From: Clavelina lepadiformis
Taxonomy: Eukaryota > Chordata > Ascidiacea > Aplousobranchia > Clavelinidae
DNA: 64,000 bases
Assembly: GCF_947623445.1 (NCBI RefSeq)
Contig: NC_135245.1
Coordinates: 18,483,501-18,547,500 of the forward strand
Reading direction: 5' to 3'
A model generated the notes under the pieces. It saw only the letters and a program-made list of their open reading frames with translations. It did not search any database and was not told where the DNA came from. A program made the position numbers and the translations under genes. Below, piece by piece: positions 47,739-60,330 of this stretch (the first letter of the stretch is position 1; the number at the start of each line of letters is the position of its first letter).

Positions 47739-50383
47739 ATAAATAGTATTTGTTAAGTGTTTATTCTGTATTCGATAAAATATTTGAAGTTGTTTTATAA
47801 ATGTTAAACCGTATTTAAATCATTTAAACATATCTGGTGATGACAATATGCAATCGATTGATTGAAATATTTACAGTAATGTGCAATTTTATTTTCCATT
47901 GCAATGAAGTGTTTTTGTAATCAGTGTTGCCTGGAATTTTGAATTGATTCATATTACATTGCAGTCCATGCTCTTTTTAAATAAACCAGTATCTTGGTGA
48001 AAATCGTACGGTGTCGTTTCATCGGTTACTTTTTTCCACCGATAAACTTTTTTAAGACATGAAGTTAACAGAAGAAAATGGCGGAGTTGTAACCAGGTCA
48101 TTTCTTTCCGCAGTTTGGTTTCCAAATTGGAAACAGTCTAAACTCTAAACAGATACTGTTTTGTACATAGCGATGTGTCCCCATTTATATATCATCGTCA
48201 GAGACAATTATTATTTACGTTACCAAGTACTTTACATTCTTTTCAGTTAATTGATTACTTCCTTTATATTTTCGTTCACTTTTTAACAATTCGCCCATTT
48301 GTCAGTTCAGTTTTAATTTTCAGTTTAGCTTTTAAGTTCAGTCCGAGACTTGAAAGCAACTTGAAAGTCAGATACAATGGATTCTCGGGACCGTTCAGAA
48401 CTGCTACTCTCTCCTGACGGCTGACGCTATGTACGATGCCTGTTAGTCTTCCGTCAGTAGGCGCCTTACGATTTTCAGTCGAATTGTTTTAACTTGGCTT
48501 TCCACATGTGCACTGCATTTACAACACATGCCACTTATAAAACAACAACACCAGCCGTGCAGTAATAACGTTGGAAAGTAGACCGAATATCTGACGTCAG
48601 TCTTTTAAAGAAGGATCCAGTTTTGCGCTCAAAATTCTTACACTAAATGCCTGACAGTTGACAAGGCAGGAGAGTAAAGTGCTTTTTGACGATGTATGCG
48701 AGACTTACTCTTCGCCCGAATAAATATTTCATGCGTCTCATCTTCTATGTCACACTTATTAATGTACGAAAGAACATTTCGTGCCAAAGGTTATACAATA
48801 TTAATTCTAGACAAACAGGCAAGGTACAGCAAGGACAAGAGGTTGTATTTTAGCTGCATTTTCATAGATCGTGTGTTAGTAGCCCAACGCTGGGATCAAG
48901 AATTCCAAGAGCCGCTTATAGAGCAAAAGTTATCAAAAATGAAATTATGCTATAGTTAATATTTTGACGACCGATTTGCTCAACTTCAACATATGGTTAA
49001 GTTCTGGTTTAATTTGATAGGCGTAACAACGTACAAGCCCACATACTGTATTCAAGGCCGTAGCCGGGGTAAAATTTTTATCGAGGCAAATATGTCAAGT
49101 ACGTCCCCGGCTATGTTGTTAAATGTAGTTTTGCAGGGAGAATGTTTTGCGCCAAAATTTCAGAAAATTTACTGAGACAACTGCATCATTTGCCTCAATG
49201 TAGCTATGGTTTCCGAATTTGAAACTTTTAGTACGGTATTTACTTGGTCAAAAGCTGACTTGATAAAAGAAGCTAGAAGAAGCCATAATAGAAGCGTTTC
49301 GTGTAGGCCTACCTCACACACAAATATACGCTTTGTCACAAACGACCCTTATTTAGGCAACGATTTCAAATTACAAATGTACTGCTTTGCAGATTACCAG
49401 AGTAGTGTTATGTATACGTGCGAAAACTTTTTAAATTAGTGGCCTACAATTCAAACAACCTCGGTGTCCAACTTGAAAATGTGAAAACGTTATCTTATAT
49501 TAACTAAAGGGACTCAAAGAAGTTAGCGTAACTCATACTTTCATCACTACAGGATTATCAGCTAATTAACTATTGTTCATAAGGTAAGTTACCGGTTAAA
49601 TAAAGTTTTTATGGTAAGATCCTTCATTAAAAGCTGCATAAAATGCTTTAAAAAGAAGTAAGCGGATTAGTTGGCGTGACGTGGCTTACTGGCTTCTATT
49701 CGGATAAACACGATAGCCGCGAAAAAGTTCTCAACGTCGATGCTGGTAACCACAAAAGTATCGAAGACAGTCTTTTTCAAACAAAGGGCCTTAGTCTGTC
49801 AGTTCTTGTCTTTGTCTTGGCAATTCTTCAGCCAATGAACTGTTGTAAGCATCGAGCGGCATCGAAAAAAGCTTAACCATTTAGCCGAGTGTACGGTGCA
49901 CGACGGTAATTCAATTAACGTTGACCAGTTTGTAATGAAGAGCGGAATAGCGGATGAGAGAAGTGAATTTCTGTATTGATTTATTTGTTCTTAAAATTAA
50001 TTCCTCATTGATCTTAAAAGTCTGCCATAACAACTTGCACTCCGTGCATGAAAAGAAGAAGGTTAATAAAACTTAGAAAATAACGCTTGTTTCGGCCTGC
50101 AAGTGTCAATGATGTCAATTTATCTGACTCAATATTTTTGGCGAATAGTGTCTCTATAAAAGTTATTTTGTGAAAGAAGATGTCACATCTTGGATTCTTG
50201 GCTTGATTTGATTTGATTTAATTATTCTTTGGTGATAAGTCGTCTTCAGCCTGGCGAGTGATTCATTATTACTTGCCATTTATGGTCCTATATTTGATTG
50301 ACAGGTTCTGAATTACGTCATTTATTAAACCTGAAACTTTGAGATTACTCCGTGACGACACAAATTTAGGTTTTTACATTCAC
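47739..50383. other. Intergenic region
   Basis: 3' end of the PARP14-like gene and 5' flank of the channel gene. No supported gene; short ORFs lack family features. Confidence 0.5.
47980..47985 (+). terminator. Candidate polyadenylation signal, PARP14-like gene
   Basis: AATAAA about 240 bp after the stop. Another AATAAA overlaps the stop codon itself (47738-47743). Confidence 0.4.
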
Positions 50384-53300
50384 ATGGATACCTATGACGT
50401 CAAAGCGGACACAAACCACAAAAAACAACGCAAAGAATGGGAAAGTCCCAAGCATAACATCGAGTCCAAAATGTCAACAATGACGTCAAACCACACTTCA
50501 AATGTTTCCAAAATTTACGAAATGCGCGAAGGAGACAATTTCAGATCATCAAGTCCCGCAGTTGGTGGACCTCGCGATTACGTGACGTCACTTTCGTCTA
50601 TTACGTCCTCGAGTATCGCAAGTGATGGCAGGATGACGTCATCGCACGACAACGACCAGTCGACGGATCTTTCGTTGTCAGACGTGAGCCTGAAGGTGTA
50701 TCCTTTGATATCGAATCATGCAAGAATGTCCGGGCTCGGGTTCGGTGGGAAAAGTTCGGAAGACGAGGAAGTCTGCAGCAAGAAATTACGTCATCTACGT
50801 CTACGAAAAGTAATTGAACTTAAATTTAAAGGCGAGCTCTAAGCGTTCATGTAACATAATCATTCGTCTTCGATCCACAGAGGCTGAGCCCCAGGCGGCA
50901 GCGAGATATTGAGCGGGAGAGTATGACGTCACCTTATCCATCGTCTGTGTCATTGAATGAAAATTCAGAAAACGAAGAAGTGGAAAGTATCAAGTTTCTA
51001 TTTGGAAATGACCTTGAACTTCAAAACGGCAAGTATGTAATTTCTTGCACAAATCATCTAGTTGCTTTTTTGTCACTTTTTATTTTTTAGAGTCAGCTCC
51101 GTCCTCTTGAGCCCTCAAGATGATGACGTCATAATGCCGTTACCCATAAATCGTATTTATTACGTAGATAGGCAACACTTAGGTTTTTCCAGCGACATTC
51201 CGGAAAAGTACAAACAAAGATTTAACGCATCCGGCAAAATATTTGAAATTGATTCCAGAAATCTGGATTGTCATCCAGAAACGTTGCTAGGCAACCCGGC
51301 GAAAAGAATGCGGTATTTCGACTGGAAACGGAACGAATACTTTTTTGATCGACACCGCAACACTTTTGAGATAGTTTTAGATTTCTACGTGAACGGGGGC
51401 GTTATCCGGCGGCCAGATAACATTCCCATTGACACCTTCATGAAGGAGCTCAAGTTTTATTCCTTTGGACGTGACACGCTCGAGCAGTTTCTACGTGACG
51501 AGGGGATACTTTGCGTGCCCAAGGAGAAACCGATGCCCGATGGGAAAGTGAAAAAATTTATCTGGCAACTCTTCGAAAACCACGAAGGCTCGTTGTTGTC
51601 TGTGATCATCACCTGCATTTCGGCTCTCGTTATCATCGTGTCGGTTGTCGTTTTTTGTTTGGAAACACTGAAAAGTTTTAAATCATTACGTCATGACGTG
51701 AACAAGAACTTCATGCCGGCTCTGAATGCGTGTGAAAGATTCTTGAACAATGAGAGCGCGGGGTTTTTGGCAAGAGACCGCGATTTTGGTTCAACGAATG
51801 GTATACCGCTGCTGAACTTGTATTCTCAAGACGTTGTCATGCAGGAAAGCTCGGTCATACTAAACGAATGCAGCTTTCAATCTGACTTGAATCTCAAGTT
51901 CAGATACGCCTTGGCTCGATGCCAAATAGAGTTTTCTGGCCACAAAAAGCAACTCCGCGAAATCTACACTAACTTTTTGGTCCCTTCCTCTTCACAGCAA
52001 GCATTGCAACCAGCGGCTAGTGCGACGCATCAAACGCACAGACTACGTCATCAAACAAAGACTACAGAATCTATTTACCTTGCTGACGCAGGCAGACAAG
52101 ATGACGTTTTCATGACGTTGTACACGGTGTGTGCCGAGATGGAGAAGCAACCGAGCACATCACCGAACCGATGGTTCGTTCTGGAAGCGTACATGGGAAG
52201 TCCGGCTGGGGTCCTCTTTCTAACCGAGACTTGCTGCATCGTTTGGTTTGTCCTCGAGCTGACTCTCAGGTTCTTTTGTTGCCCTGACAAGAAGAAATTT
52301 GTGAAGGTCGGTAACTATGGTGGCTGAAAATTGTCAGCACATGACTGACACGCTAGACAAAGAACTTAATAACGAAACAAAAACCTGTGAATGATAATTC
52401 GAAAAAGTGTGTTTTAGAGTTTCTTGAATATTATCGATTTTGTTGCGATCGTCCCCTACTTCGTCACCCTCCTCGTCAACACCGTAGACTCGGGGAAGCA
52501 CCGGCCCCCGCAGACTGCTACCATTCTCAGGTGAGCAACGGTTTCAAATAAAAGATAATCAAATAAAATACTTAACAATGCTTTAGGGTTAACTTTAAGT
52601 TTTGTAATCTCAATGAGAATTGTGTTAAAGAATATTAAAATACTGTAAATATAAACTCCAGAATGCTCTCAAATCGTCTGCTGTTTAAGGCAATTGTCTA
52701 CTGGGTTAACGCGGTTCAGCCACCATCAAACAAAAGATATTAAGCCCTACCTAAGATTTAAAGCCATCAAGTTGTGAAGTTCATTAGGACAAAATCAATA
52801 ACTTTTGAGCAGAATCATTCGTCTGGTTCGAATGTTGAGGATCTTGAAACTGTCACGGTATTCGAGAGGGTTTCGCATTTTGGGACTTACTTTGGTCCGA
52901 AGCACCAGGGTCTTGTTTCTGCTCGTCTGCTTTCAGGTTAGTTGGACTTCATTGGACTGGAGCAAGTGCAGGTCAACTATTTACTGTCCTTTAGATTAAC
53001 CAATTCACGTTTAAGTTTAAAATGTGCAAAAAATGTTGAAACGCTGAAACATTTGATACTGCAAAAGGGGATTTCACGTTAAATAATGAAAACACTGACG
53101 TGACTGCGACGTTAAAATGAATTATTCATTTACTTGAGCGTCAAACCATCAATTCCAAAATTACTTTTCAGAGCAACACCTTGAAAAATTAATATTTTTA
53201 TTTTTAACGCGGTCGAAGATGACCAAGGTCGCTAAATTATTCATCAAAACATATTTTGTCTCTTGCCAAGGTCGTGCTCGCGATTCTGTTCTCAAGCATC

Positions 53301-54801
53301 GTCTATTTCGTCGAATACGGAACCGAGGGTTCTTTATTTGTCAGCATCCCAGACTCATTTTGGTGGGCTCTCATCACCATGACAACGGTCGGGTACGGCT
53401 TGTCTCGTAGTGACATCAAAAATTTATTTGACGAGCGAAAACCGTAATTACCACAAAAACTTGGTGGTTGTTCGATTTTGAAGCTTTTTATTTGGTGTCC
53501 TCAGGTATGGTGACGTAGCGCCGATTACGTTATGGGGAAAACTGGCAGGTGCCTGTTGCGCAATAATGGGTATTCTCTCCATTTCCTTTCCGGTTCCGGT
53601 CATCGTCTCCAATTTTAATTACCTGTACAATCTCGACAAGTAAGCTGTACAGAATAGCGCTTGTGCTCACAGTGATGATGTAACTATGAAGCATGTGTGA
53701 CGTAATGTTTTTAGGGATGAGTGCAAGTTGATGCCGGAGGATTTGATGGAGAGTGAAGACGAAAAAGATCATCAAAAGTCAGCCAACGTTGACAGATTCC
53801 AGGTCTATCTGCGGATGACGTAATTTTGATGCAAAATATGCGTTTAGAGTTTCTAGTGCAGGGATGGCCAACCAGTCAGAGACTAAGAGCCTCACTTCTT
53901 ACTGCAAAACCGCAAAGAGCTACATCATACACATTATGATTTATGACGCTTTTTCTTATTACGTCATAATACTGCATCAGATATTGTTTCAGTTTCATCA
54001 TCTTTAATCTGGGTCGAATTCTGATGTAATCAGTTATTATTTAGCAAATATCAATTGAACATTAGCCAGTAGAGATTACTTTTCTGTATTAGCCTATTTA
54101 TCTGCCTAAAATAGGTAAGATGTGCTCTCTTTCAGAGGTTCAATATGAACAAAAGGGCCGCAAAATACCGGGCAAAGAGCCGCGGGTTGGCCAGCCCTGC
54201 TCTAGTGATACAGGTTTTCACAACGCGATGTTACCTTGAGGCGTTCTGACGGTTTCACCTGTCACTTGTCATGTTGTCATGTTCATGTCATTTTCACATG
54301 TCGCCTCGTTTGAATATGAACTGAGTACACCAGATGCAGTATCAGTAAAATTTTATCATCTCCAATTTTAATTTCCTTCCTATTTTTCAGAAAAACTTAT
54401 TCCAAGCGATGAGGAAAAGCGCTAGCAACATCACTGATGACTCATCGAATCAGCAGAGGAACGCTGCCCAACTGTGGAACATTGCAAGGAAGCACTACCG
54501 CAAGATGTCGATGGCGAGCATAGATTCGCGCCTCGAAAAGTCTCCGTCGAAGTCCGGGTGAGTTTTGTTGATTGTCAAGAATAAAGTTTTGTCTTTTTGA
54601 AGCATAATTTTATTAATTATTTGGAAAATCCATTTCATTTTCTTACATTTTCACGATTTTTCTTTTAAACTTTTATCATATGTCCACTTTCTAATCGATA
54701 TTTTGTTTCGTCACAATAGAATTTTCAACGTTTCCCCCGCGAAGATGAAAATGGCGGCAGAGTGCTCCGGTCACGCTTCACGGCGCGCAACCAGTGTTTA
54801 A
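50384..54801 (+). CDS. Shaker-type (Kv1-like) voltage-gated potassium channel subunit (874 aa)
   Basis: Ten exons: 50384-50809, 50881-51032, 51091-52306, 52418-52530, 52813-52936, 53271-53392, 53505-53639, 53715-53802, 54391-54557, 54720-54801; 2,625 nt in frame. Long Ser/Thr-rich N-terminus, then a T1 tetramerisation domain (238-333: [17 protein letters not shown]). S1 is at about 361-385 and S2 at 565-585. S4 (636-651) has R-x2-R-x2-R-x2-R-x2-K-x2-R, the complete charge ladder. The filter is TVGYGD (716-721) and the S6 hinge PVP (747-749) followed by [10 protein letters not shown], as in Kv1. Unusual: the S1-S2 loop is about 180 residues, and the N-terminus is longer than in typical Kv1 proteins. 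The C-terminus ends TSV, fitting a class I PDZ ligand. A tetrameric plasma-membrane delayed-rectifier or A-type channel is inferred. ATG 50384 is the first in-frame Met; an upstream exon cannot be excluded. Confidence 0.92.
53859..54199. mobile_element. Nonautonomous hAT element in a Kv intron
   Basis: Ends CAGGGATGGCCAACC (53859-53873) and GGTTGGCCAGCCCTG (54185-54199) are inverted repeats with one mismatch. Flanking 8-bp sequences TTCTAGTG (53851-53858) and CTCTAGTG (54200-54207) form a near-perfect target duplication. The 341-bp interior has no transposase. CAGGG-type ends and 8-bp duplications are typical of hAT. Confidence 0.85.
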
Positions 54802-55205
54802 ACAATTGTTTCAAAAGAAAATGGAAACGTTTCGAAATTTTACAACAGTTTTATTTCTGCATCTGCAGGATCGACTTTGCGTGAATGCAGTAAACAGAAA
54901 TTCATACCTTCTGCTACGTGTTCAACTTCCAAAACAATTATGTTACCGGCTTCCTGGTGCTGGTTCGAACAGACCTGTAGTTAACGAAACGGATCGCATT
55001 GAAAACAGTTACACGGGGGCACGTCTACACAGCAGTACTCGTGTCCGCAGATTGACTGGTAACAGCAACGGGCAAGGCGTGCTTTTGGCGTAGATTTGTG
55101 TAGGAATGCGGTTTGCTCCTCCGCTCAAGCACACTCACAAGCACAATGTTTGCCACTCCACATTTATACAGAGCTGAGCGTGTTTTCATTTTCCACATTA
55201 ATCAC

Positions 55206-55873
55206 TAGGGCAACCAAAAGTCAATATGGTCAATTTTTTTTTACCTGCTCAGAATGCTATGAAACAAGCACAAAACAAATTTCAGCTTTGTACGACGTGT
55301 GGTATAGAAGTTATTAGGTCAGATAAAGTCAAAATGTTACGTTAGGTCAAAATACGGTCAAATTGTTTCTTTAGGTCTTTTTTTAGGTCAAAATCTATTA
55401 AACTTGTAATTTTGTAACCATTTTGTAATATTTTTCTTCCGTTTTTCTCTTTTCTTGTACCGCAAACAATTCCAATCCCGCAAATTTTACTTAGAACCAA
55501 ATCCACAAAGAGAGGGAAGGCTTTTCAGCGCGTTTGGTGACGTCACGATGTGACTTCATTGCATTTGAAACTGCAAGTTGTCAATCTTAATACGCAGAAA
55601 CGAAAAAAAAGTCAACACTAGAAAAGCATTTTGTCATTTTTAAATGCAGTTTTAGATAAGAAAGTTGCTGTAGACAGTGTAGAGACTATCAGTATAGCGT
55701 TTTTCAAAATGAGGTCAAAATTTAAACTTTTTAGGTCAAAATAAGGTCAAAATGTAAACTTTTTAGGTCAAAATAAGGTCAAAATATATACTTTTTAGGT
55801 CAAAATGAGGTCAAAATTTACAAATTTTAAGGTCAAAATTTATAATTTTTAGGTCAAAAAACTGGTTGCCCTA
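55206..55873. mobile_element. Nonautonomous hAT element rich in AGGTCA units
   Basis: TIRs TAGGGCAACCA (55206-55216) and TGGTTGCCCTA (55863-55873) are perfect inverts, flanked by identical 8-bp duplications TTAATCAC (55198-55205 and 55874-55881). The 668-bp body has no transposase. Its right part (about 55706-55858) is made of AGGTCAAAAT-type direct repeats, with more copies near 55316-55395. Confidence 0.92.
55706..55858. repeat. AGGTCAAAAT-type tandem array
   Basis: About ten AGGTCA hexamers, mostly in pairs separated by AAAATA/AAAATG, at roughly 33-bp period (TTTTTAGGTCAAAATAAGGT type units). Lies inside the hAT element. Confidence 0.85.
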
Positions 55874-57410
55874 TTAATCACTGATGATTTTTTTGATTGC
55901 TTTATGAAGCTAAGTCTAATAATCGCAACGAAATTCCGGGTTGGATTGCCCCGTGCGTATCTGCAATGACGTCAGTAATCTTTTCCCTTTCCACGAAGTC
56001 GGAATGACGTCAATAAACTCGACAGCTGCACATTCGCTTCAAACACCCAGCAGCTACCACGAATAAAATATGACGTAATTAAAATGTATAACGTTTTCCG
56101 AAAAATTAACTTCCGTAAATTCCATGGTTATATACCGATAACTGAGAATCCCATGAAAATCCCAAACACTATGCTCGATTGTTCAGAATGTAATAAAGTA
56201 GTCGTGTGCTTGATGTAACGTGACGTGTATCATGACGTCATGCCTTGAAGCTGAGAAAACAGGCAAGAGAAGAGCTAAGGCGGGAATTGAGTGATGCAGG
56301 AGCAGCTCGGAAGACAATAAACGAGGATGTCGTACCATGACGTCATTAACATTCAATGCAGTGAGATATCTTTCCTTAAAAGCTAATTGAAGGTTTCATC
56401 AGTGAACTGATGTTTTGTCGCTTTTCGTATCATTTTCTTCCGCTGCATTTTATTAATTTTTTCATTGTTGTTTGGTAATAAATCTGAACGAACATGAACA
56501 ATGTACTTGGAACTAAACTTGAAAAACATTCCTAATGAAACACTCGGCGTGCCCAGGCTAAAACCTTGATATCAGTGAAAACTTGCTTCGAGCAATTAGT
56601 TAGGAAAAGTATTTAAAACTCTTTCATTACCTTGCGTCAAAGTTGAGTTTTCAAAAATTATATGATTGCAGGTTTTACCCTCAATACCCAGAGAAAACAT
56701 TTTTCATTTATCGAAAATAAAAAGTCTTTCTCATTGCGCCTTTCACGTTCGTCCAGGAAATTGTATCGTCACCTATTGTTTATTAAGGAGCTACCGAATC
56801 TTAGCAGCTATTAATCTTTGACTTTCCAATTGATATAACCTAAAAACGTTTCGAAACGATTGTGTTATGCATTATTTTCTTTTTATTGTAGTATGCATTA
56901 TGACTTCACATTGTAGCATTATACCAGGCGCCATTACACTGTCATGACCAAGCAAAGTTCTAACTGAGTCATTTCTTTTGACTAGGATCAAGTCCAATAA
57001 TTGTTTGGGTTAGCTTAGGTCGAGTCAATCTAGATTGTGATCTTGTCAAGGGATGCCTTTCATTTTAAACAGCTTTGCTGACGTCACAATAAACTACACA
57101 CAAAGTAGTGTATTCGGAATTGTGTTGAAGAGGGCCTCGTTTTTGCCTCTCGCTCAAAAACCGCAAATTTTTTGCATTTTAACGTCTGAAAGACTGCTTT
57201 AAAACGCCTTGAAATGAAATGTAGCCTATTATTTTCATATCTATTCATGCAATAGCTGGCAATTTAGTGTAAACGGTACAGTTTTGTAGCACCGTTCAAA
57301 ACAATTTTTAAACGCCTTATGGTATAAAAGGAATCTGAAATGCCGTAAACAAAGATTTTGAGACGCCGTACATCGGCCTATTTTATGTATGTTTTTGTAG
57401 CTTAGCCTAT

Positions 57411-57600
57411 AACAGTGATGGAATCAAGTCTTAATAGTCGTGTCCCAAATCAAGTCAAGTCATTAACAGCACAAGTCCCAGTCAATTCTAGTTATTTTAG
57501 TTACATTCCCAAGTGAAATCAAGTCGAGTCAGTAACTTTTATCAAGTCAAGTCCAAATCCAAGTCTTAACACATGTCAAGTCACAAAGCAAGTCATTATT
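57411..57600. repeat. CAAGTC-type repeat tract
   Basis: Dense imperfect CAAGTC/AAGTCAAG units, resembling the tract at 17110-17510. Confidence 0.55.
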
Positions 57601-60189
57601 TACGGTTTATTTTTCGTTTTAGATCGATAAACGACTTTCTCAATACTCGTAACGCAAATATTAGCATAAAAGATGATTTTATGTGTTTCTGAATAAAACC
57701 TTTCACAAATATAAAAACCGATCCTATAACGATTTATTAATGCCATTTTTCATAACCGTCAGGCATCATTGTCATTATTGTCATTTTCTTGTGCACCACG
57801 TATGCCTCAAACATTTGCAATATGCGTAAATAAAAAATATTGGACATCATTCACATAAAAACGGGTATTACTGGAATAGGTTCATAACTTGAAACGTAAA
57901 CCGATTTAATTCAAAATGTCAACTGTTATGCCTATCCCTACGGGCCATTTCTGCAACATTTCATTTTTATTTCTTCGGCATTTGATTATATTGCTGTGGA
58001 AATTGGTCTAATTTCTATTTTAACTTTTTCCAGCTTTGGGTTTAGGTGTTTGCCCCATAAATTGTTTTAATTCAGTTTTTGCGTTTTGGCAAGAGTGATG
58101 TTTTTACCATGCTTATGAATAATAACGGTTGAATTCTGATGGTGGCGCCATTTCCTAACAAAGTCAAAGAATCTTTGCCTGTTTATGTGGAACCGAGATT
58201 GACCAATAGAATAATTCTGTACATTCTCCCTTTCATGCGTCGTGTTTACATTTAAGTCTCTTTTTTAAGATAGAATCGTGTAGTGGTGGTGCTGCAGTGA
58301 TGAGAGGACTTAGACGAGTCGTTCACCGTTTCTTTTAGTTGCGCAAAAACGCTCTTGTGTTTGATGGCCTGACGTTCCCACACAAGCACGCCGTTGCCCC
58401 ATTGAAAAAAAGGTGCTCTCAGTGATTGTGCCTCTTGTTTGTAGCACGCTTAGTCTGTAGCAAGCGTTCGGAATTTGTGAATGGTCTTACTGAATCATTT
58501 GTCGGTGAAGTATTTTCGCAAAAAAGTATGATTTGCTGTTTGGATTTTTATAGATCATTAGGCTAGTACAACTGAAAAGGGTATTCAAGACACACGCAAA
58601 CCTATATAGGCTAGCTGTGAGGTAACACTACCAGTATAAACCAGTTATGTTTCAATTCCTAGTACCTCGTATGACCGTGAGTCCGTGACCGGTGTCTGCT
58701 ATGGCAACAAAACATTTTTAATGTCTATGACTCTTCAATGCTTTGTTGATTGTACAGTAGGTAGTAGCCTGTTGTAGGTTGTGTGTTTTAGTAAGTTTTG
58801 GAATCCTAGTTAAGGCAGATAATAGCCCATGTTTTAAATTTTCTGTATGGTTAGATTGTACGCTACGATTTGTGAAGTTTTAGGTTGAATTCGTTAGTTA
58901 CCTGTATATTTATAATAGACTTCTTGTTAGGTTAGGCCTATTTGTTCGTATTTTTCATCAACCAAGAAACTTGTAATTTCATCCCATTAGGTGTAAGCTT
59001 ATTTCATCATGCTCATACAAATACGAATCATTGTGTTCTCAGTGTGGCGGCTGTTAGAGGTTTTTGGTAAACAAATTTTTATCTCTTTTTATTATCTTCA
59101 ATAGCCTACCTGGCACGGACAAACTTGAGTTTTGCGTTTGTCTAAATTTGTGTTAATTGATTACTTTTCTGACTGCAAAGCACTGCTGTTTTTAGTGAGA
59201 AATAGCGTGTGCAGAGAAAGAAATTTTTGTGTGACAGCATGCATTAAAGGCTATATTGTTTATTAATAAATCAACATTCGAACAACCAAATTTGCCGTGT
59301 TTTGTTTATAATTATGAAACTATTTTGAAGTTTGACGTGCATGCTATTGTCACTCTTTTTACTATGGGCTATGGTAACTTTGTTTATATATCAAAATGTG
59401 AAACCATAAACACTTACAACTGCATTAACCTAACATGGCATTAATATACCACATCGGTCATAAACACACTCATTTTGTATAACATCGGTGGACTTGTTTG
59501 CACAGAAAATTTTGCTAGTATTTAATAAATGCAGTTCTACTTACCCTAGTTTGCTTTTGGTGCACCAGATAAATACGCCAATAAATGCACTGCCAAAAAT
59601 TACGCTACTATTTAATATAGATTATAGAACAAAACAACAATTCGGCACCAGAAAATTGGCCATACTGGCATATGTCAATACATGTTTTCCAGTAGGGCAT
59701 TCACCATGATTTGTGTGATAATTCATTTTTATTCGTAAGTTGTGTATTAACTTGCTGCATACCTTTTCCTTTTACATCATTCTTGTTGTTACTTTCCGTT
59801 AAACCTAGAATCTTGACCTAATATATTTCAGTTGTTGTTTGTTAATTCGTATCCAGATGAACAGGCTAGTCTATGATGTTATACAGAGAGAATGCTGCCT
59901 ATGCTACATGCAATTTTCACATAATATCAAAATTGCTTATTTTGTAAATAAGCTGGTTAAGTTGATTGAAGGATTTAGCGTAACAGCGAAATATTTATTT
60001 AGAAAGGGAAAACATCTTGTTAACCTTGCCATCATCAATTGGTATTACACAGTGCCTAAATTTAGGTAGAGTAATAGAAGAGAGAGACTGTTTGTTTTTG
60101 TCATGTTTTTATTCAAGTTGGTAATATTGTTTGAGAAAGCGTTATTAAAGCTAAGAGCTAATGCATGTTGTACTGCATTTCGTACATAC

Positions 60190-60330
60190 ACGAAGTTCAC
60201 TGAACAGGAGCAAGTGTCGTTAATGCCTTGCCCAAGGCAATTACAATGGTATGGAGCCACTGGGTATCAAACAAGGAACACAAGCAGTAAATTGAACGCT
60301 CGAACCACGCGGCTACTGAGTCGACAACCT
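60190..60330. repeat. Possible SINE-like remnant
   Basis: Contains TTGCCCAAGGCAATTAC, then GGTATCAAAC and CTCGAACCACGCGGCTACTG, an order seen in tRNA-derived dispersed repeats of invertebrates. Single copy in this window, so the call is tentative. Confidence 0.3.

Noticed and set aside
49060..49125. Inverted TAGCCGGGG / CCCCGGCTA pair as a transposon
   Set aside because: Only 9 bp, no target duplication; likely a chance or retroelement fragment.
50339..50383. Channel start at 50339
   Set aside because: TTG codon; the first in-frame ATG is 50384.
55706..55858. AGGTCA array as a CRISPR-like or dedicated hormone-response enhancer
   Set aside because: Eukaryotic context and location inside a transposon; spacing is too short and degenerate for CRISPR, and regulatory function is unproven.
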